Shown piece after piece: positions 1-8,831 of a stretch of DNA of 64,000 nucleotides. Origin of the DNA: Dongia_A sp044226685 (GTDB lineage Bacteria > Pseudomonadota > Alphaproteobacteria > Dongiales > Dongiaceae); NCBI GenBank assembly GCA_044226685.1, contig JBGAGP010000007.1, positions 1 through 64,000 on the forward strand, read 5' to 3'. Each line of letters starts with the position of its first letter. The stretch's first letter is position 1. Position numbers and translations under genes: made by a program. Below the pieces are notes generated by a model, which did no database searches, was not told the DNA's origin, and worked only from the letters and a program-made list of their open reading frames with translations.

Positions 1-294
1 GACCTGGTGCTGGTGATCGGCGCGCCCAATTCCTCCAACTCGCAGCGCCTGGTCGAAGTGGCGCGCACGGCGGGCTGCCAGCGCGCCTATCTGGTGCAGA
101 AGGCGGCGGAGATCGACTGGGCCTGGTTCGCCGGGGTGAAGACCGTCGGCATCACCGCCGGCGCCTCGGCCCCCGAGGTCCTGGTGCAGGAGGCGATCGA
201 CGCCATCCGCCAGCGCTACCTGACCCGCATCGAGGAAATCACCGTCACCGAAGAGACCACGCACTTCAAGCTGCCGCGCGCGCTGACCGCGTAA
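1..294 (+). CDS. ispH: 4-hydroxy-3-methylbut-2-enyl diphosphate reductase, C-terminal part
   Basis: This is the last 97 residues of IspH, the [4Fe-4S] enzyme that makes IPP and DMAPP at the end of the MEP isoprenoid pathway. The frame is open from the first base, so the N-terminus lies upstream of the window. The stretch around APNSSNSQRLVEVA is the conserved IspH substrate-binding motif, and GVKTVGITAGASAPEVLVQ follows it as in the family. The gene is cut only by the window edge. thrB starts 48 bp downstream on the same strand, an order common in alphaproteobacteria. Confidence 0.93.
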   Translation, partial: DLVLVIGAPNSSNSQRLVEVARTAGCQRAYLVQKAAEIDWAWFAGVKTVGITAGASAPEVLVQEAIDAIRQRYLTRIEEITVTEETTHFKLPRALTA

Positions 295-342
295 GCGCGC
301 GTCCCTCCGCCTTCCCCTTCACCTGCCTACGACCTGCCGCCG

Positions 343-1302
343 ATGGCCGTCTATACCGAAGTCCCCGACAACGAGCTGCGCGCCTTCGTCGATCAATACG
401 AGATCGGCGAGGTGGTGTCGTGCAAGGGCATCGCCGAGGGCGTGGAGAACAGCAACTTCCTGCTGCACACGGCGACCGGCGCCTACATCCTGACGCTCTA
501 CGAGAAGCGCGTGCATCCCGAGGACCTGCCCTTCTTCCTCGGCCTCATGCAGCACTTGGCGGCCAAGGGATTGAACTGCCCGACGCCGCTCAACGGCCGC
601 GACGGCAAGGCGCTGCGCGAATTGTGCGGCCGGCCGGCGGCGATCTGCAGCTTCCTCGAGGGCATGTGGCCGCGGCGGCCGAACGAGCGGCATTGCCAGC
701 TCCTCGGCGCGGCGCTTGCCGATTTGCACGTCAAGGGGCGCGACTTCCCGATGACGCGGCCCAACAACCTGTCGCTCGCCGGCTGGCGCGAGCTGGCGGC
801 AAAGACGGAGGCGCGCGCCGACGAGGTCGAGGCCGGCCTCGGCAAGCTCATTGCGGAGGAGTTGCTTTACCTCGACCGGCATTGGCCGCACGGGCTGGAG
901 ATCGGCACCATCCATGCGGATCTGTTCCCCGACAACGTCTTCTTCCTCGGCGACAAGCTCTCAGGGCTCATCGACTTCTATTTCGCCTGCACCGATTTCC
1001 TCGCCTACGACCTCGCCATCTGCATCAACGCCTGGTGCTTCGAGCCGGACAACAGCTTCAACGCCACCAAGGCGCGGCTGATGGTCAAGGCCTACGACGC
1101 CCACCGCAAGCTGCCCGAGGCGGAGCTGGCGGCGCTGCCGATCCTGGCGCGGGGCAGCGCCTTGCGCTTCCTGCTGACGCGGCTCTACGACTGGCTCAAC
1201 CATCCGCCGGGTGCCTTCGTGAAGCCGAAGGACCCGATCGAGTACCGCCGCAAACTGACCTTCCACCGGCAGGCCAAGAGCATCGCCGCCTATGGCATCT
1301 GA
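343..1302 (+). CDS. thrB: homoserine kinase (APH-fold type)
   Basis: Phosphorylates homoserine in the threonine branch of aspartate-family synthesis in the cytoplasm. The 319-residue protein belongs to the choline/aminoglycoside kinase fold used by alphaproteobacterial ThrB, not the GHMP type. The Brenner-like catalytic motif is at residues 191-198 (HADLFPDN) and the metal-binding Asp is in LIDFYF near residue 211. The length is normal for the family. It lies between ispH and rnhA, a conserved alphaproteobacterial trio, and its pathway partner thrC is about 6 kb away on the other strand. The start is an ATG that leaves a normal N-terminus (MAVYTEVPDNELRAF). Confidence 0.93.
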   Translation: MAVYTEVPDNELRAFVDQYEIGEVVSCKGIAEGVENSNFLLHTATGAYILTLYEKRVHPEDLPFFLGLMQHLAAKGLNCPTPLNGRDGKALRELCGRPAAICSFLEGMWPRRPNERHCQLLGAALADLHVKGRDFPMTRPNNLSLAGWRELAAKTEARADEVEAGLGKLIAEELLYLDRHWPHGLEIGTIHADLFPDNVFFLGDKLSGLIDFYFACTDFLAYDLAICINAWCFEPDNSFNATKARLMVKAYDAHRKLPEAELAALPILARGSALRFLLTRLYDWLNHPPGAFVKPKDPIEYRRKLTFHRQAKSIAAYGI

Positions 1303-1314
1303 CCCGGGCGGCCG

Positions 1315-1779
1315 ATGAGCGACAAGCCGAAACAGATCGTCGAGATCTTCACAGACGGCGCCTGCAGCGGCAATCCGGGGCCGGGCGGCTGGGGCGCCAT
1401 CCTGCGCTTCGGCGCGGTGGAGAAGGAGCTGAACGGCTCCGAGGAGCACACCACCAACAACCGCATGGAGCTGATGGCGGCGATCCGCGGCATCGAGGCG
1501 GTGAAGCGGCCCTGCGAGATCCACCTGCACACCGACAGCGAGTACCTGCGCCAGGGCATCACCACCTGGATCCACAGCTGGAAGAAGCGCGGCTGGAAGA
1601 CCGCCGACAAGAAGCCGGTGAAGAACCAGGACCTGTGGGAGCGGCTCGACGAAGCCATCGTCACGCATCAGGTGAAGTGGCACTGGGTGAAGGGCCATTC
1701 CGGCCATGCCGAGAACGAACGCGCCGACGAACTGGCGCGGCTGGCGATCCGGCAGCTGAAGGACGCGAGCATTCTGTGA
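1315..1779 (+). CDS. rnhA: ribonuclease HI
   Basis: Cleaves the RNA strand of RNA-DNA hybrids. The 154-residue length matches bacterial RNase HI. All four acidic catalytic residues are visible: D14 in FTDGACSGNPG, E52 in NNRMELM, D74 in HTDSEY and D138 in NERADELA, with the catalytic His128 in VKGHSGH. The gene starts 12 bp after thrB and is probably co-transcribed with it. A short palindromic repeat lies directly after the stop codon. Confidence 0.96.
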   Translation: MSDKPKQIVEIFTDGACSGNPGPGGWGAILRFGAVEKELNGSEEHTTNNRMELMAAIRGIEAVKRPCEIHLHTDSEYLRQGITTWIHSWKKRGWKTADKKPVKNQDLWERLDEAIVTHQVKWHWVKGHSGHAENERADELARLAIRQLKDASIL

Positions 1780-1787
1780 GCCAATCC

Positions 1788-1808
1788 CCTCCCCCGTTCC
1801 GGGGGAGG
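1788..1808. repeat. REP-like palindrome, single copy
   Basis: A perfect palindrome with arms cctcccccg and cgggggagg around the loop ttc lies 8 bp after rnhA. The same core occurs four more times in the window as inverted pairs. It may also act as a GC-rich hairpin at the 3' end of the rnhA transcript, although no T-run follows it. Confidence 0.7.
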
Positions 1809-1824
1809 ATGATCGCAAAACAAA

Positions 1825-1848
1825 ATCGGCGGCCCTTCGGCCGCCGAT
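1825..1848 (-). terminator. Rho-independent terminator of the peroxiredoxin gene
   Basis: A 10-bp perfect stem (atcggcggcc pairing with ggccgccgat) closes a 4-nt loop. Read on the minus strand, the stem is followed at once by TTTTGTTTTG, a classic T-rich tail. It sits 26 bp beyond the peroxiredoxin stop codon and between two convergent genes, so it should end the minus-strand transcript. Confidence 0.85.
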
Positions 1849-1873
1849 CTTCGCGCAACTGGAATGGAGAGGC

Positions 1874-2356
1874 TTACAGCGCCTTCATGATCGATTCCGC
1901 GCTCGACACCTCGAAGGCGCCCGGTGCCTCGACGTTCAGCGCCTTGACCACGCCGTTGTCGACCACCATCGCGTAGCGGCTGGCGCGCAGGCCCATGCCG
2001 TAGCCGGTGCCGTCCATGGTGAGGCCGACCGCCTTGGAGAAATCGGCGTTGCCGTCGGCGAGCATCAGCACCTTGTCGCCGGCATTCTGCGCCTTGCCCC
2101 AGGCGTCCATGACGAAGGCGTCGTTGACCGACAGGCAGGCGATCTGGTCGACGCCCTTGCCCTTGATGGCATCGGCGTTCTGCACGAAGCCGGGCAGGTG
2201 CTTGGCCGAGCAGGTCGGCGTGAAGGCGCCGGGCAGCGCGAACAGCACCACCTTCTTGCCCTTGAACAGCTCGTCGGTGTCGACGGTCTGCATGCCGTCC
2301 TTGTCCATGTATTTGAGCTTAACCGAGGGGATCTTGTCGCCCACTTTGATGCTCAT
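1874..2356 (-). CDS. peroxiredoxin, Prx5-like (redoxin family)
   Basis: A thiol peroxidase that reduces hydrogen peroxide and organic hydroperoxides. The 160-residue protein has the Prx5 signature ALPGAFTPTCSAKHLPGF, with the peroxidatic cysteine at residue 49 and the Thr two residues before it. The length and the missing C-terminal glutaredoxin domain fit the stand-alone Prx5 group, which usually takes electrons from glutaredoxin or thioredoxin. A good Shine-Dalgarno (AAAGGA) precedes the ATG. The gene has its own terminator. The next gene upstream on the same strand is a DsbD-like reductase 98 bp away, so the pair may share a thiol-redox theme, which is an inference. Confidence 0.92.
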   Translation of the reverse strand: MSIKVGDKIPSVKLKYMDKDGMQTVDTDELFKGKKVVLFALPGAFTPTCSAKHLPGFVQNADAIKGKGVDQIACLSVNDAFVMDAWGKAQNAGDKVLMLADGNADFSKAVGLTMDGTGYGMGLRASRYAMVVDNGVVKALNVEAPGAFEVSSAESIMKAL

Positions 2357-2454
2357 CTGTGGTCCTTTCTGCTTCTCCCGTTGATCGGATGCGGCGCAGA
2401 ATAGGCCCCGCGCCCAGCCCTCTCAAGGGCCATTTGCCGCCACGAATTGTGCGG

Positions 2455-4503
2455 TCATTGCGCCGCTTGCGGCGGCGCGCCGGCGCGGTCCAGCGCCGTC
2501 AGGACGTCGGCATCGGTCAGCAGCTCGGGCAGCGGAATTCCCTGCGTCGCCGCCGGGCCATAGACGATGTTGAAGGGAATGCCGTAGCGGCCGTGCCGTT
2601 CCAGGAAGGCCGCGATCACCGGGTCGGGATTGGTCCAGTCCGCCTTCATCGCGACGACGCCGCCGGCCGCGAGCCGTGCCGCGACCGGGTCCTGGTCCAG
2701 CACCAGCTTCTTGTTGGCTTGGCAGGTCAGGCACCAATCGGCGGTCACGTCGACGAAGACGGTCCGGCCGGCAGCCACCTCCGCGGCGATGGCGGATTCG
2801 TCGAAGGCCCGCCACGTCAGGCGCTCCGCCCCGCCGCCGGCCGCCACCAGGCCCATCTGTACGCCGATGATGGAGATGAGCCAGATCGCCGTGCCCAGCA
2901 GCGTGACGCCGAGCAGCGCCTTCAGCCAGCGCATCCAGCGCCCCGGGCGCGGCAGGAACCGCACCAGGCCGGGCGCCGCGGCGATGGCGAGATAGGGCAT
3001 CGCCAGGCCGAGCGACAGCGCCAGGAAGATAGCGAGGATCTCGGCCGGCCCGCGCGCCAGCGCGAAGCCGATGGCGGTACCCACAAAAGGCGCCGAGCAA
3101 GGCGTGGCCAGCGCCGTCGCCAGCACCCCGGTGAAGAACGACTTGGCATAGCCGGACGAGACCCGCGCGTCGCCGGCCAGGGCGATGTTGCCGACGAAGG
3201 CCGGCAGCGGGATCTCGAACAGGCCCCAGATATTGGCGGCGAACAGGATGCAGATAAGCGCCATCGCGGCGAGGAACACCGGCTGCTGGAACTGGATGCC
3301 CCAGCCGATGGTCGCCCCCGCCGCCTTCACTGAAATCAGCCCCAGCGCCAGGACCAGGAACGAAACCACGATGCCGGAGGCGGTCGCCAAGAACGCGCCG
3401 CGCAGATGCGCGCGCTCCCGCCCGGCGGCATCGAGCACGCCGGTCAGTTTCAACACCAGTACCGGCAGCACGCAGGGCATGACGTTGAGGATGAGCCCGC
3501 CGATCAGCGCGATGAACAGGACGGGCAGGATCTCCGCGATGATGCTGCCCGCGAGGCCACCGGCCGCGCTACCCGACTCTCCCACCGCCAGCGGCACGGC
3601 GCGGCCGCTCACTTCCATGCCGCGTAGGCCATCATAGAGCGTGAGGGAGAGATCGCTTTCCGCCAGGTCCGGACCCGAACCCAGCCGCTCGACCGGCAGC
3701 GTCAGGCGCGCCTGCCTGCCGCCCTGCGACAATGCGACCGCCGGCTTGCCGAAATAGAAGTTCCGCGCACCCTCGACGATGGCATCGGGCGCCACGAAGG
3801 CTTCGCCGGAACTGGCGAGATCGATGACGAGTTGGCCGGCAGCCTGCTGCCCGGCAGCCTTCGCCACGGCCGGATCGAAGCCGATGCGCGCGACCTGCCA
3901 GCCGAGGCGTTCGGCCCCCTGCGGCACCAACGAGGCGAAGCGATTTACCAGCGGCGCGAAACGGCTCGGCATCGCCGGGCCCGCCGGCAGGTCAAGCGCC
4001 AGCGTCGCGTCCTGCGGCACGCAGATCGTCTCGCACACGAGATAGCGGACCTTTGCTTTCAGCGTGATCGGCTCACCGGGATGCTCCGGTGTCACGGCGA
4101 CGGGGAAGGCCACCTCGTCGCCATAGCCGAAGGTCTGCAGGCCGAACAGCTCGAAGCGATGCGGCACCGGCCAGGCGAGCGCCGCCTGCGCCACGTTGGT
4201 CGAGCCGGTGACGTCGAGTTGCAGCGGATAGCCGGCATCGCCCGGCGAGCGCCAGTAGGTTTTCCATCCCGGTTGCAGGACGATGTGGATCGCGGTGGGA
4301 ATTGTGGCAAGACCGCCCGTCCCATCGACGGCGGAAACCAGCTCGGCAGTTGATTGTGGCGACTCGAAGCGCTCGCTCGCCGGCGCAGTCTCGGCGCGGG
4401 CCGCCGGCGCCACGCACGCAAGCAAAGTCACGCCGACGGCTGCGATTCCGCACAAAACCGCCAACCGGACCGCGCAGCCTAGGGGTTTCCGGCGATTCAT
4501 CAT
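2455..4503 (-). CDS. DsbD/ScsB-like protein-disulfide reductase
   Basis: An inner-membrane protein that moves electrons from cytoplasmic thioredoxin to periplasmic thiols. The 682 residues comprise a signal peptide (to about residue 37), a periplasmic domain of about 280 residues with the pair CETIC, an eight-helix DsbD-type core and a C-terminal thioredoxin domain. The core has its two conserved cysteines in NVMPCVLPVL and ATPCSAPFVG. The C-terminal domain has the WCLTCQ active site. The large N-terminal domain is closer to ScsB/DipZ-type proteins than to E. coli DsbD, whose N-terminal domain is shorter. It is transcribed away from the YqgE gene with about 110 bp between them. The substrate, perhaps periplasmic copper or cytochrome assembly factors, is not shown. 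Confidence 0.87.
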   Translation of the reverse strand: MMNRRKPLGCAVRLAVLCGIAAVGVTLLACVAPAARAETAPASERFESPQSTAELVSAVDGTGGLATIPTAIHIVLQPGWKTYWRSPGDAGYPLQLDVTGSTNVAQAALAWPVPHRFELFGLQTFGYGDEVAFPVAVTPEHPGEPITLKAKVRYLVCETICVPQDATLALDLPAGPAMPSRFAPLVNRFASLVPQGAERLGWQVARIGFDPAVAKAAGQQAAGQLVIDLASSGEAFVAPDAIVEGARNFYFGKPAVALSQGGRQARLTLPVERLGSGPDLAESDLSLTLYDGLRGMEVSGRAVPLAVGESGSAAGGLAGSIIAEILPVLFIALIGGLILNVMPCVLPVLVLKLTGVLDAAGRERAHLRGAFLATASGIVVSFLVLALGLISVKAAGATIGWGIQFQQPVFLAAMALICILFAANIWGLFEIPLPAFVGNIALAGDARVSSGYAKSFFTGVLATALATPCSAPFVGTAIGFALARGPAEILAIFLALSLGLAMPYLAIAAAPGLVRFLPRPGRWMRWLKALLGVTLLGTAIWLISIIGVQMGLVAAGGGAERLTWRAFDESAIAAEVAAGRTVFVDVTADWCLTCQANKKLVLDQDPVAARLAAGGVVAMKADWTNPDPVIAAFLERHGRYGIPFNIVYGPAATQGIPLPELLTDADVLTALDRAGAPPQAAQ

Positions 4504-4612
4504 TTGCCAACCAATCCTTGGAATAATACGTTACATGCGTGCCTGACGCAGTCACAAAATCGTGGTTTTCAGGCATCTTGCTGGCGGATCAAACGGACCT
4601 TACGTGAGAGCC

Positions 4613-5188
4613 ATGGGCAAGAGCATCGTCCACCAGGGTTTCATCACCGGCCAGTTGCTGGTCGCGATGCCCAGCATGCGCGACCCGCGCTTCACCCGCA
4701 CCGTCATCTATATCTGCGCCCACACCTCCGACGGTGCGATGGGCCTGGTCATCAACCGCCTCGTGGGGTCGCTCAGCTTCCCCGATCTGCTGGAGCAACT
4801 CGGCATCCCGACCAGCCCGGCCAGCCAGCACATCCGCATCCGCAATGGCGGCCCGGTCGAGACCGGGCGCGGCTTCGTGCTGCACTCGTCCGACTACCTC
4901 GAAGATGCGACACTGCGGGTCGGCGAGCAGGTCGGCCTGACCGCGACGCTCGACATCCTGCGCGACATCGCCTCCGGCCAGGGGCCGAAGCGCAGCCTGC
5001 TGGCGCTGGGCTATGCCGGCTGGGGTCCGGGCCAGCTCGATTCCGAGATCCAGAGCAATGCCTGGCTCTGCGTCCCGGCGGACGAGGAGCTGATCTTCGA
5101 CGACCAGCTCACCGACAAGTGGGAGCGCAGCATCGAGAAGATCGGAATCGACTTCCGCCTGCTCTCCGGCCAGCACGGCAACGCCTAG
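4613..5188 (+). CDS. YqgE/AlgH family protein
   Basis: A member of the conserved YqgE/AlgH family (DUF179), whose biochemical role is not settled. With an ATG at the first base of the feature the protein has 191 residues, the usual family length, and begins MGKSIVHQGFITGQLLVAMP as in homologues. An in-frame start 17 codons upstream adds only unconserved sequence. Family motifs include DGAMGLVINR and RNGGPVETGRGFVLH, and ALGYAGWGPGQLDSEI near residue 130. It is divergent from the DsbD-like gene and convergent with the acetyltransferase. Confidence 0.9.
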   Translation: MGKSIVHQGFITGQLLVAMPSMRDPRFTRTVIYICAHTSDGAMGLVINRLVGSLSFPDLLEQLGIPTSPASQHIRIRNGGPVETGRGFVLHSSDYLEDATLRVGEQVGLTATLDILRDIASGQGPKRSLLALGYAGWGPGQLDSEIQSNAWLCVPADEELIFDDQLTDKWERSIEKIGIDFRLLSGQHGNA

Positions 5189-5212
5189 CCACTGCAGGAC
5201 GCCCGCTTCCCG

Positions 5213-5905
5213 TTACACTTGGCGATCGACGATGGCGCCTTGCTCGGCCGCGATCGGCGGCGCGTCTTCGCGGACCGCCGCGCCGGCACGCTTCTCCGCC
5301 GCAACGCCCGCCATGCCGCGCGAAGCCATCAGATCGTCAGCCTGCAATTCGTGCAGGATGTGATCGCGCCAGGCGCCGTCGATGCGCAGGTAGGCGCGCG
5401 CCACGCCGATGGTGCGGAAGCCGAACTTGGCCAGCAACGCGCGGCTCGGCGCATTTTCCGGGATGCAGGCGGCCTCGACCCGGTGCAGGCCGAAGGTCTG
5501 GAACGCCGCCGGCAGCAGCACCCGCAAGGCCGCCGACATCAGGCCGCGCCCCGCCTGGTCGACGCCCATCCAGTAGCCGAGGCTGGCATATTGCGCGGCG
5601 CGCCGGCGCACCCCGGTCAGGTTGATGCCGCCCACCAGGCTCTGGTCCGCGCGGTCGAAGACGTGGAAGGCGTAGCCGCGATCGTCGCGCCAATCCCCCA
5701 CCATCAGACGCACCCGCTTGCGATAGCCGGCGCGGGTCAGCATGTCCGATTCCCAGGTCGGCTCCCAGGGTTCCAGGAAGGCGCGGCTCTTCTCGCGGAC
5801 GGCCAGCCAGGCGCGGAAATCGGCAAAGCGCGGTGGCCGCAGCCGGACCCGCGCATCCGCCAGCTCCGGCGGCAGCGGGACATAGCTGGGGCCGAGGTCG
5901 AACAT
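5213..5905 (-). CDS. GNAT family N-acetyltransferase, RimJ/RimL type
   Basis: An acetyl-CoA-dependent acyltransferase of 230 residues, closest in layout to RimJ/RimL ribosomal-protein Nalpha-acetyltransferases. Visible motifs are GYWMGVDQAGRGLMSAAL (acetyl-CoA loop), HRVEAACIPENAPSRALLAK and FGFRTIGVARAYLRIDGAWR, the usual RimJ ending, followed by about 35 poorly conserved residues. It lies 8 bp downstream of the M16 peptidase gene and is the last gene of the thrC-M16-GNAT run that is common in alphaproteobacteria. The substrate is unknown. Confidence 0.88.
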   Translation of the reverse strand: MFDLGPSYVPLPPELADARVRLRPPRFADFRAWLAVREKSRAFLEPWEPTWESDMLTRAGYRKRVRLMVGDWRDDRGYAFHVFDRADQSLVGGINLTGVRRRAAQYASLGYWMGVDQAGRGLMSAALRVLLPAAFQTFGLHRVEAACIPENAPSRALLAKFGFRTIGVARAYLRIDGAWRDHILHELQADDLMASRGMAGVAAEKRAGAAVREDAPPIAAEQGAIVDRQV

Positions 5906-5913
5906 CGCCCAGC

Positions 5914-7188
5914 TCAGCCTAGACGCCGGACCAGCGCGTCGTAGTCCATGACGCGCTCGACCGGGCCAAGGGCGGTCAGGCAGGGCTTGGTGGCAAAGAG
6001 ACGCCGCGCCAGCCGGACCAGATCATCCACGGTCACGGCATCGATGCGCGCCACCACTTCCGCCGGCGGAATCGCCCGGCCATAGATCAGCAGCTGGCTC
6101 GCCAGCTGCTCGCAGCGCGAACTGGGCTTCTCGCGCGACATCAGGGTCGCGGCCTTGAGCTGCGCCGCCGCGCGCGCCACTTCGGCAGCGCTCATATCCG
6201 TGGTCACCTTGCCCAGCTCGTCGCAGACGACGGGCAGCAACTCCGTCACCTCGTCCTCGCCGGTGCCGGCATAGATGCCGAAGATGCCGCCATCCTGGTA
6301 GGTGCCGGTGAAGCTGTGGATCGAATAGACCAGGCCGCGCTTCTCGCGGATCTCCTGGAACAGGCGCGAGGACATGCTACCGCCCAGCAGCTGCGACAGC
6401 ACCGCGGCAACGTAGTAGTCGGGATGGTCATAGCCGACGCCGTCGAAGCCGAGCACCAGATGCACCTGCTCCAGATCGCGCTGGGTACGATGGTCGCCGC
6501 CGCCGTAGCGCGCCGGCTCCGGCACGAATCTGGGGCCGGCGGGCAGCTTGTCGAACAGCTTCTGCGCCAGTTCCACCAGATGGTCGTGGTCGAGCCGGCC
6601 CGACGCGGCCAGCACCATCTGGTCGGCACGGTAGCGGCTGGCCATGTAGCCGGCGACCACGTCGCGCGGCAGGTCGCGCACGATCTCCGCCTTGCCCAGG
6701 ACCGGCCGCCCCATCGCCTGGTCAGGGAAGGCAACCTCCTGGAAATAGTCGAAGATGATGTCGTCGGGCGCGTCCTCGGACTGGCCGATCTCCTGCAGCA
6801 CCACGGCGCGCTCGCGCACCAGCTCATCGGCGTCGAACACCGAGTTCTGCAGGATGTCGGATAGGATATCGACGGCGAGGCCGGTGTCCTCGGCCAGGAC
6901 CTTGGCGTAGAAGGCCGTCTGCTCGCGCCCGGTGTAAGCGTTCAGGAAACCGCCGACATCCTCGATCTCGACCACGATGTCGCGGGCGCTGCGGCGCCTG
7001 GTGCCCTTGAAGGCCATGTGCTCGAGCAGATGGGCGACGCCGTTGTGCTCGGCCGGCTCGTGCCGCGTGCCGATTCCGGACCACACGCCGAGCGACGTCG
7101 TCTCGACCGAATCCATGCGGTCGGTGGCGACGCGGAACCCGTTGGCGAGGGTGGTGATGCGGACGCTGTCGGGAATCGAGACGGCCAT
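5914..7188 (-). CDS. M16 family zinc peptidase (processing-peptidase-like)
   Basis: A pitrilysin-type metallopeptidase of 424 residues, close to the bacterial relatives of mitochondrial processing peptidase beta subunits. The inverted zinc motif HLLEH is at residues 53-57, with NAYTGREQTAFYAKVL following at about 83, as in active members. The second, inactive half is present (GLVYSIHSFTGTYQDGGIFGIYAGT), so the length is complete. Its ATG shares one base with the thrC stop codon (TGATG on the minus strand), indicating translational coupling. A longer in-frame extension over thrC exists but has no family similarity and was not used. Confidence 0.93.
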   Translation of the reverse strand: MAVSIPDSVRITTLANGFRVATDRMDSVETTSLGVWSGIGTRHEPAEHNGVAHLLEHMAFKGTRRRSARDIVVEIEDVGGFLNAYTGREQTAFYAKVLAEDTGLAVDILSDILQNSVFDADELVRERAVVLQEIGQSEDAPDDIIFDYFQEVAFPDQAMGRPVLGKAEIVRDLPRDVVAGYMASRYRADQMVLAASGRLDHDHLVELAQKLFDKLPAGPRFVPEPARYGGGDHRTQRDLEQVHLVLGFDGVGYDHPDYYVAAVLSQLLGGSMSSRLFQEIREKRGLVYSIHSFTGTYQDGGIFGIYAGTGEDEVTELLPVVCDELGKVTTDMSAAEVARAAAQLKAATLMSREKPSSRCEQLASQLLIYGRAIPPAEVVARIDAVTVDDLVRLARRLFATKPCLTALGPVERVMDYDALVRRLG

Positions 7189-8594
7189 CAAGGGTTCCGA
7201 TCGTTGCGCCGGTGCGACAGGACATAATCCTGCACCGCGCGGAGATTGTTGGGCAAGCCCGAGATCCGCTCCGGCCGATCGTGCAGGTCGGCGAGGAAGG
7301 CCGGCAGGGCGGGCCTGATGCCGGTGGCGCGCTCCACCGCATCGGGGAACTTGGCCGGATGCGCGGTCGCCAGCGCCACGATGGGCGTCTCGGCATCGCT
7401 GCGGCAGGCCATCGCCGCATGGAGGCCGATGGCGCTGTGCGGATCGATCAGCTCGCCGGTGGCGTGATAGAGCGCACGCATCTTCGCCAGAGTGCCTTCG
7501 TCGTCGAGCGCGGCGGCGCGGAACAGTCCCTTCACGCGGCTCCAGCCTGGCTCGGGCGCGACGAATTTCCCGGTCTTGCGGAACTCGGTCATCGCCGCCG
7601 CCAGGCGCGCGCCGTCGCGGTCGAACAGGTCGAACAGCAGCCGCTCCAGGTTGGACGAGACCTGGATGTCCATGCTGGGTGACAGGCTCGGCACCACCTC
7701 GGCAATCTCCATGCGCCCGGTGGTGAAGAAGCGCGCCAGGATATCGTTGCGATTGGCGCCGACGATGAGCGGCGCCAGGTCCAGGCCCATCTGCCGCGCC
7801 ACATAGCCGGCGAAGATGTTGCCGAAGTTCCCCGACGGCACGGCAAAGCCGACGCGCCGGTCGGGCGCGCCGAGCGCCACGGCGGCGACCACGTAATAGA
7901 CGACCTGGGCCATCACGCGGGCCCAGTTGATCGAGTTCACCGCCGACATGTTGATGCTGTCGCGGAAGGCGTGATCGTTGAACATCGCCTTCACCATGTC
8001 CTGGCAATCGTCGAACGACCCGTCGATGGCGATGTTGAAGACATTGGCCGAAGAGATCGTCGTCATCTGCCGGCGCTGCACTTCGGAGACGCGGCCCTTC
8101 GGGTGCAGGATGAAGATGTCGATGGCGCCGCGGTCGCGACAGGCTTCCAGCGCCGCCGAGCCGGTGTCGCCCGAGGTGGCGCCGATGATGGTGACGCGCT
8201 TGCCCTGCTTGCCCAGCACATGGTCGTAGAGCCGGCCCACCAGCTGCAGCGCCAAGTCCTTGAAGGCCAGGGTCGGCCCGTGGAACTGCTCCATCAGCCA
8301 CAGATTGTCGTCGACCTGCTTCAGCGGCGCCACCGCCTGGTGGCGGAAGGCGCCGTAGGCGGCGGAGATCATCGCCTTCAGATCCGCCTCGGCGATCTCG
8401 CCCCCGACGAAGGGCTGCATCACGCAATAGGCGATCTCTTCGTAGCTCAGCCCGCGCAGGGCGCGGATCTCGGCAGGCTCCAACCGCGGCCAGGTTTCCG
8501 GCACGTAGAGGCCGCCATCGCGGGCCAGGCCGGCCAGCAGGACCTCGGTGAAGCTCAGCGCCGGAGCGGCGCCGCGGGTCGAGATGTAACGCAA
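7188..8594 (-). CDS. thrC: threonine synthase
   Basis: PLP enzyme converting O-phosphohomoserine to threonine. With the chosen start the protein has 468 residues and begins like other ThrC proteins (MRYISTRGAAPALSFTEVLL). The PLP lysine is K112 in HGPTLAFKDLALQLVG, and the phosphate-binding loop GATSGDTGSAA follows. The start codon is a TTG: the only upstream alternative in frame would add about 40 unconserved residues across a space holding no ribosome site, while GAGG lies 6 nt before the TTG. It is coupled to the M16 gene downstream. It complements thrB at the start of the window. Confidence 0.93.
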   Translation of the reverse strand: MRYISTRGAAPALSFTEVLLAGLARDGGLYVPETWPRLEPAEIRALRGLSYEEIAYCVMQPFVGGEIAEADLKAMISAAYGAFRHQAVAPLKQVDDNLWLMEQFHGPTLAFKDLALQLVGRLYDHVLGKQGKRVTIIGATSGDTGSAALEACRDRGAIDIFILHPKGRVSEVQRRQMTTISSANVFNIAIDGSFDDCQDMVKAMFNDHAFRDSINMSAVNSINWARVMAQVVYYVVAAVALGAPDRRVGFAVPSGNFGNIFAGYVARQMGLDLAPLIVGANRNDILARFFTTGRMEIAEVVPSLSPSMDIQVSSNLERLLFDLFDRDGARLAAAMTEFRKTGKFVAPEPGWSRVKGLFRAAALDDEGTLAKMRALYHATGELIDPHSAIGLHAAMACRSDAETPIVALATAHPAKFPDAVERATGIRPALPAFLADLHDRPERISGLPNNLRAVQDYVLSHRRNDRNP

Positions 8595-8600
8595 GGGGAT

Positions 8601-8604
8601 CCTC
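8601..8604 (-). promoter_or_regulatory. ribosome-binding site deciding the TTG start of thrC
   Basis: On the minus strand GAGG is followed by six bases and then TTG. Homologous proteins begin at this codon, so the site supports a non-ATG start for thrC. Confidence 0.65.
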
Positions 8605-8718
8605 GAATTCGTTTGCGGCCAGACCTTAAAGAGCGCCCAGCTTTGCCGCAAGAAGGGCCGAAAACCAGTGAGTTTTCGGGGTATTCGGGTTGCCCCGGGG
8701 GCATGAACGAGGAGCACT

Positions 8719-8825
8719 CCCTCCCCCGGAACGGGGGAGGGTTGGGGTGGGGGCAGCCCCAGTCCTGGCGGCCGACAAACTTCGCACGCTGCCCCCTCCC
8801 TGCCCTCCCCCGTTCCGGGGGAGGG
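8719..8825. repeat. REPIN-like inverted pair of REP palindromes
   Basis: Two 23-bp palindromes, each with arms ccctcccccg and cgggggaggg around a 3-nt loop, stand at the ends of this element. The left loop is gaa and the right loop ttc, so the units are inverted. Inside them lie complementary G-rich and C-rich arms (gttggggtgggggcag on the left, ctgccccctccctgcc on the right). The whole could fold as one long hairpin. It separates thrC from the M32 carboxypeptidase gene. Confidence 0.8.
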
Positions 8826-8831
8826 AAACCT

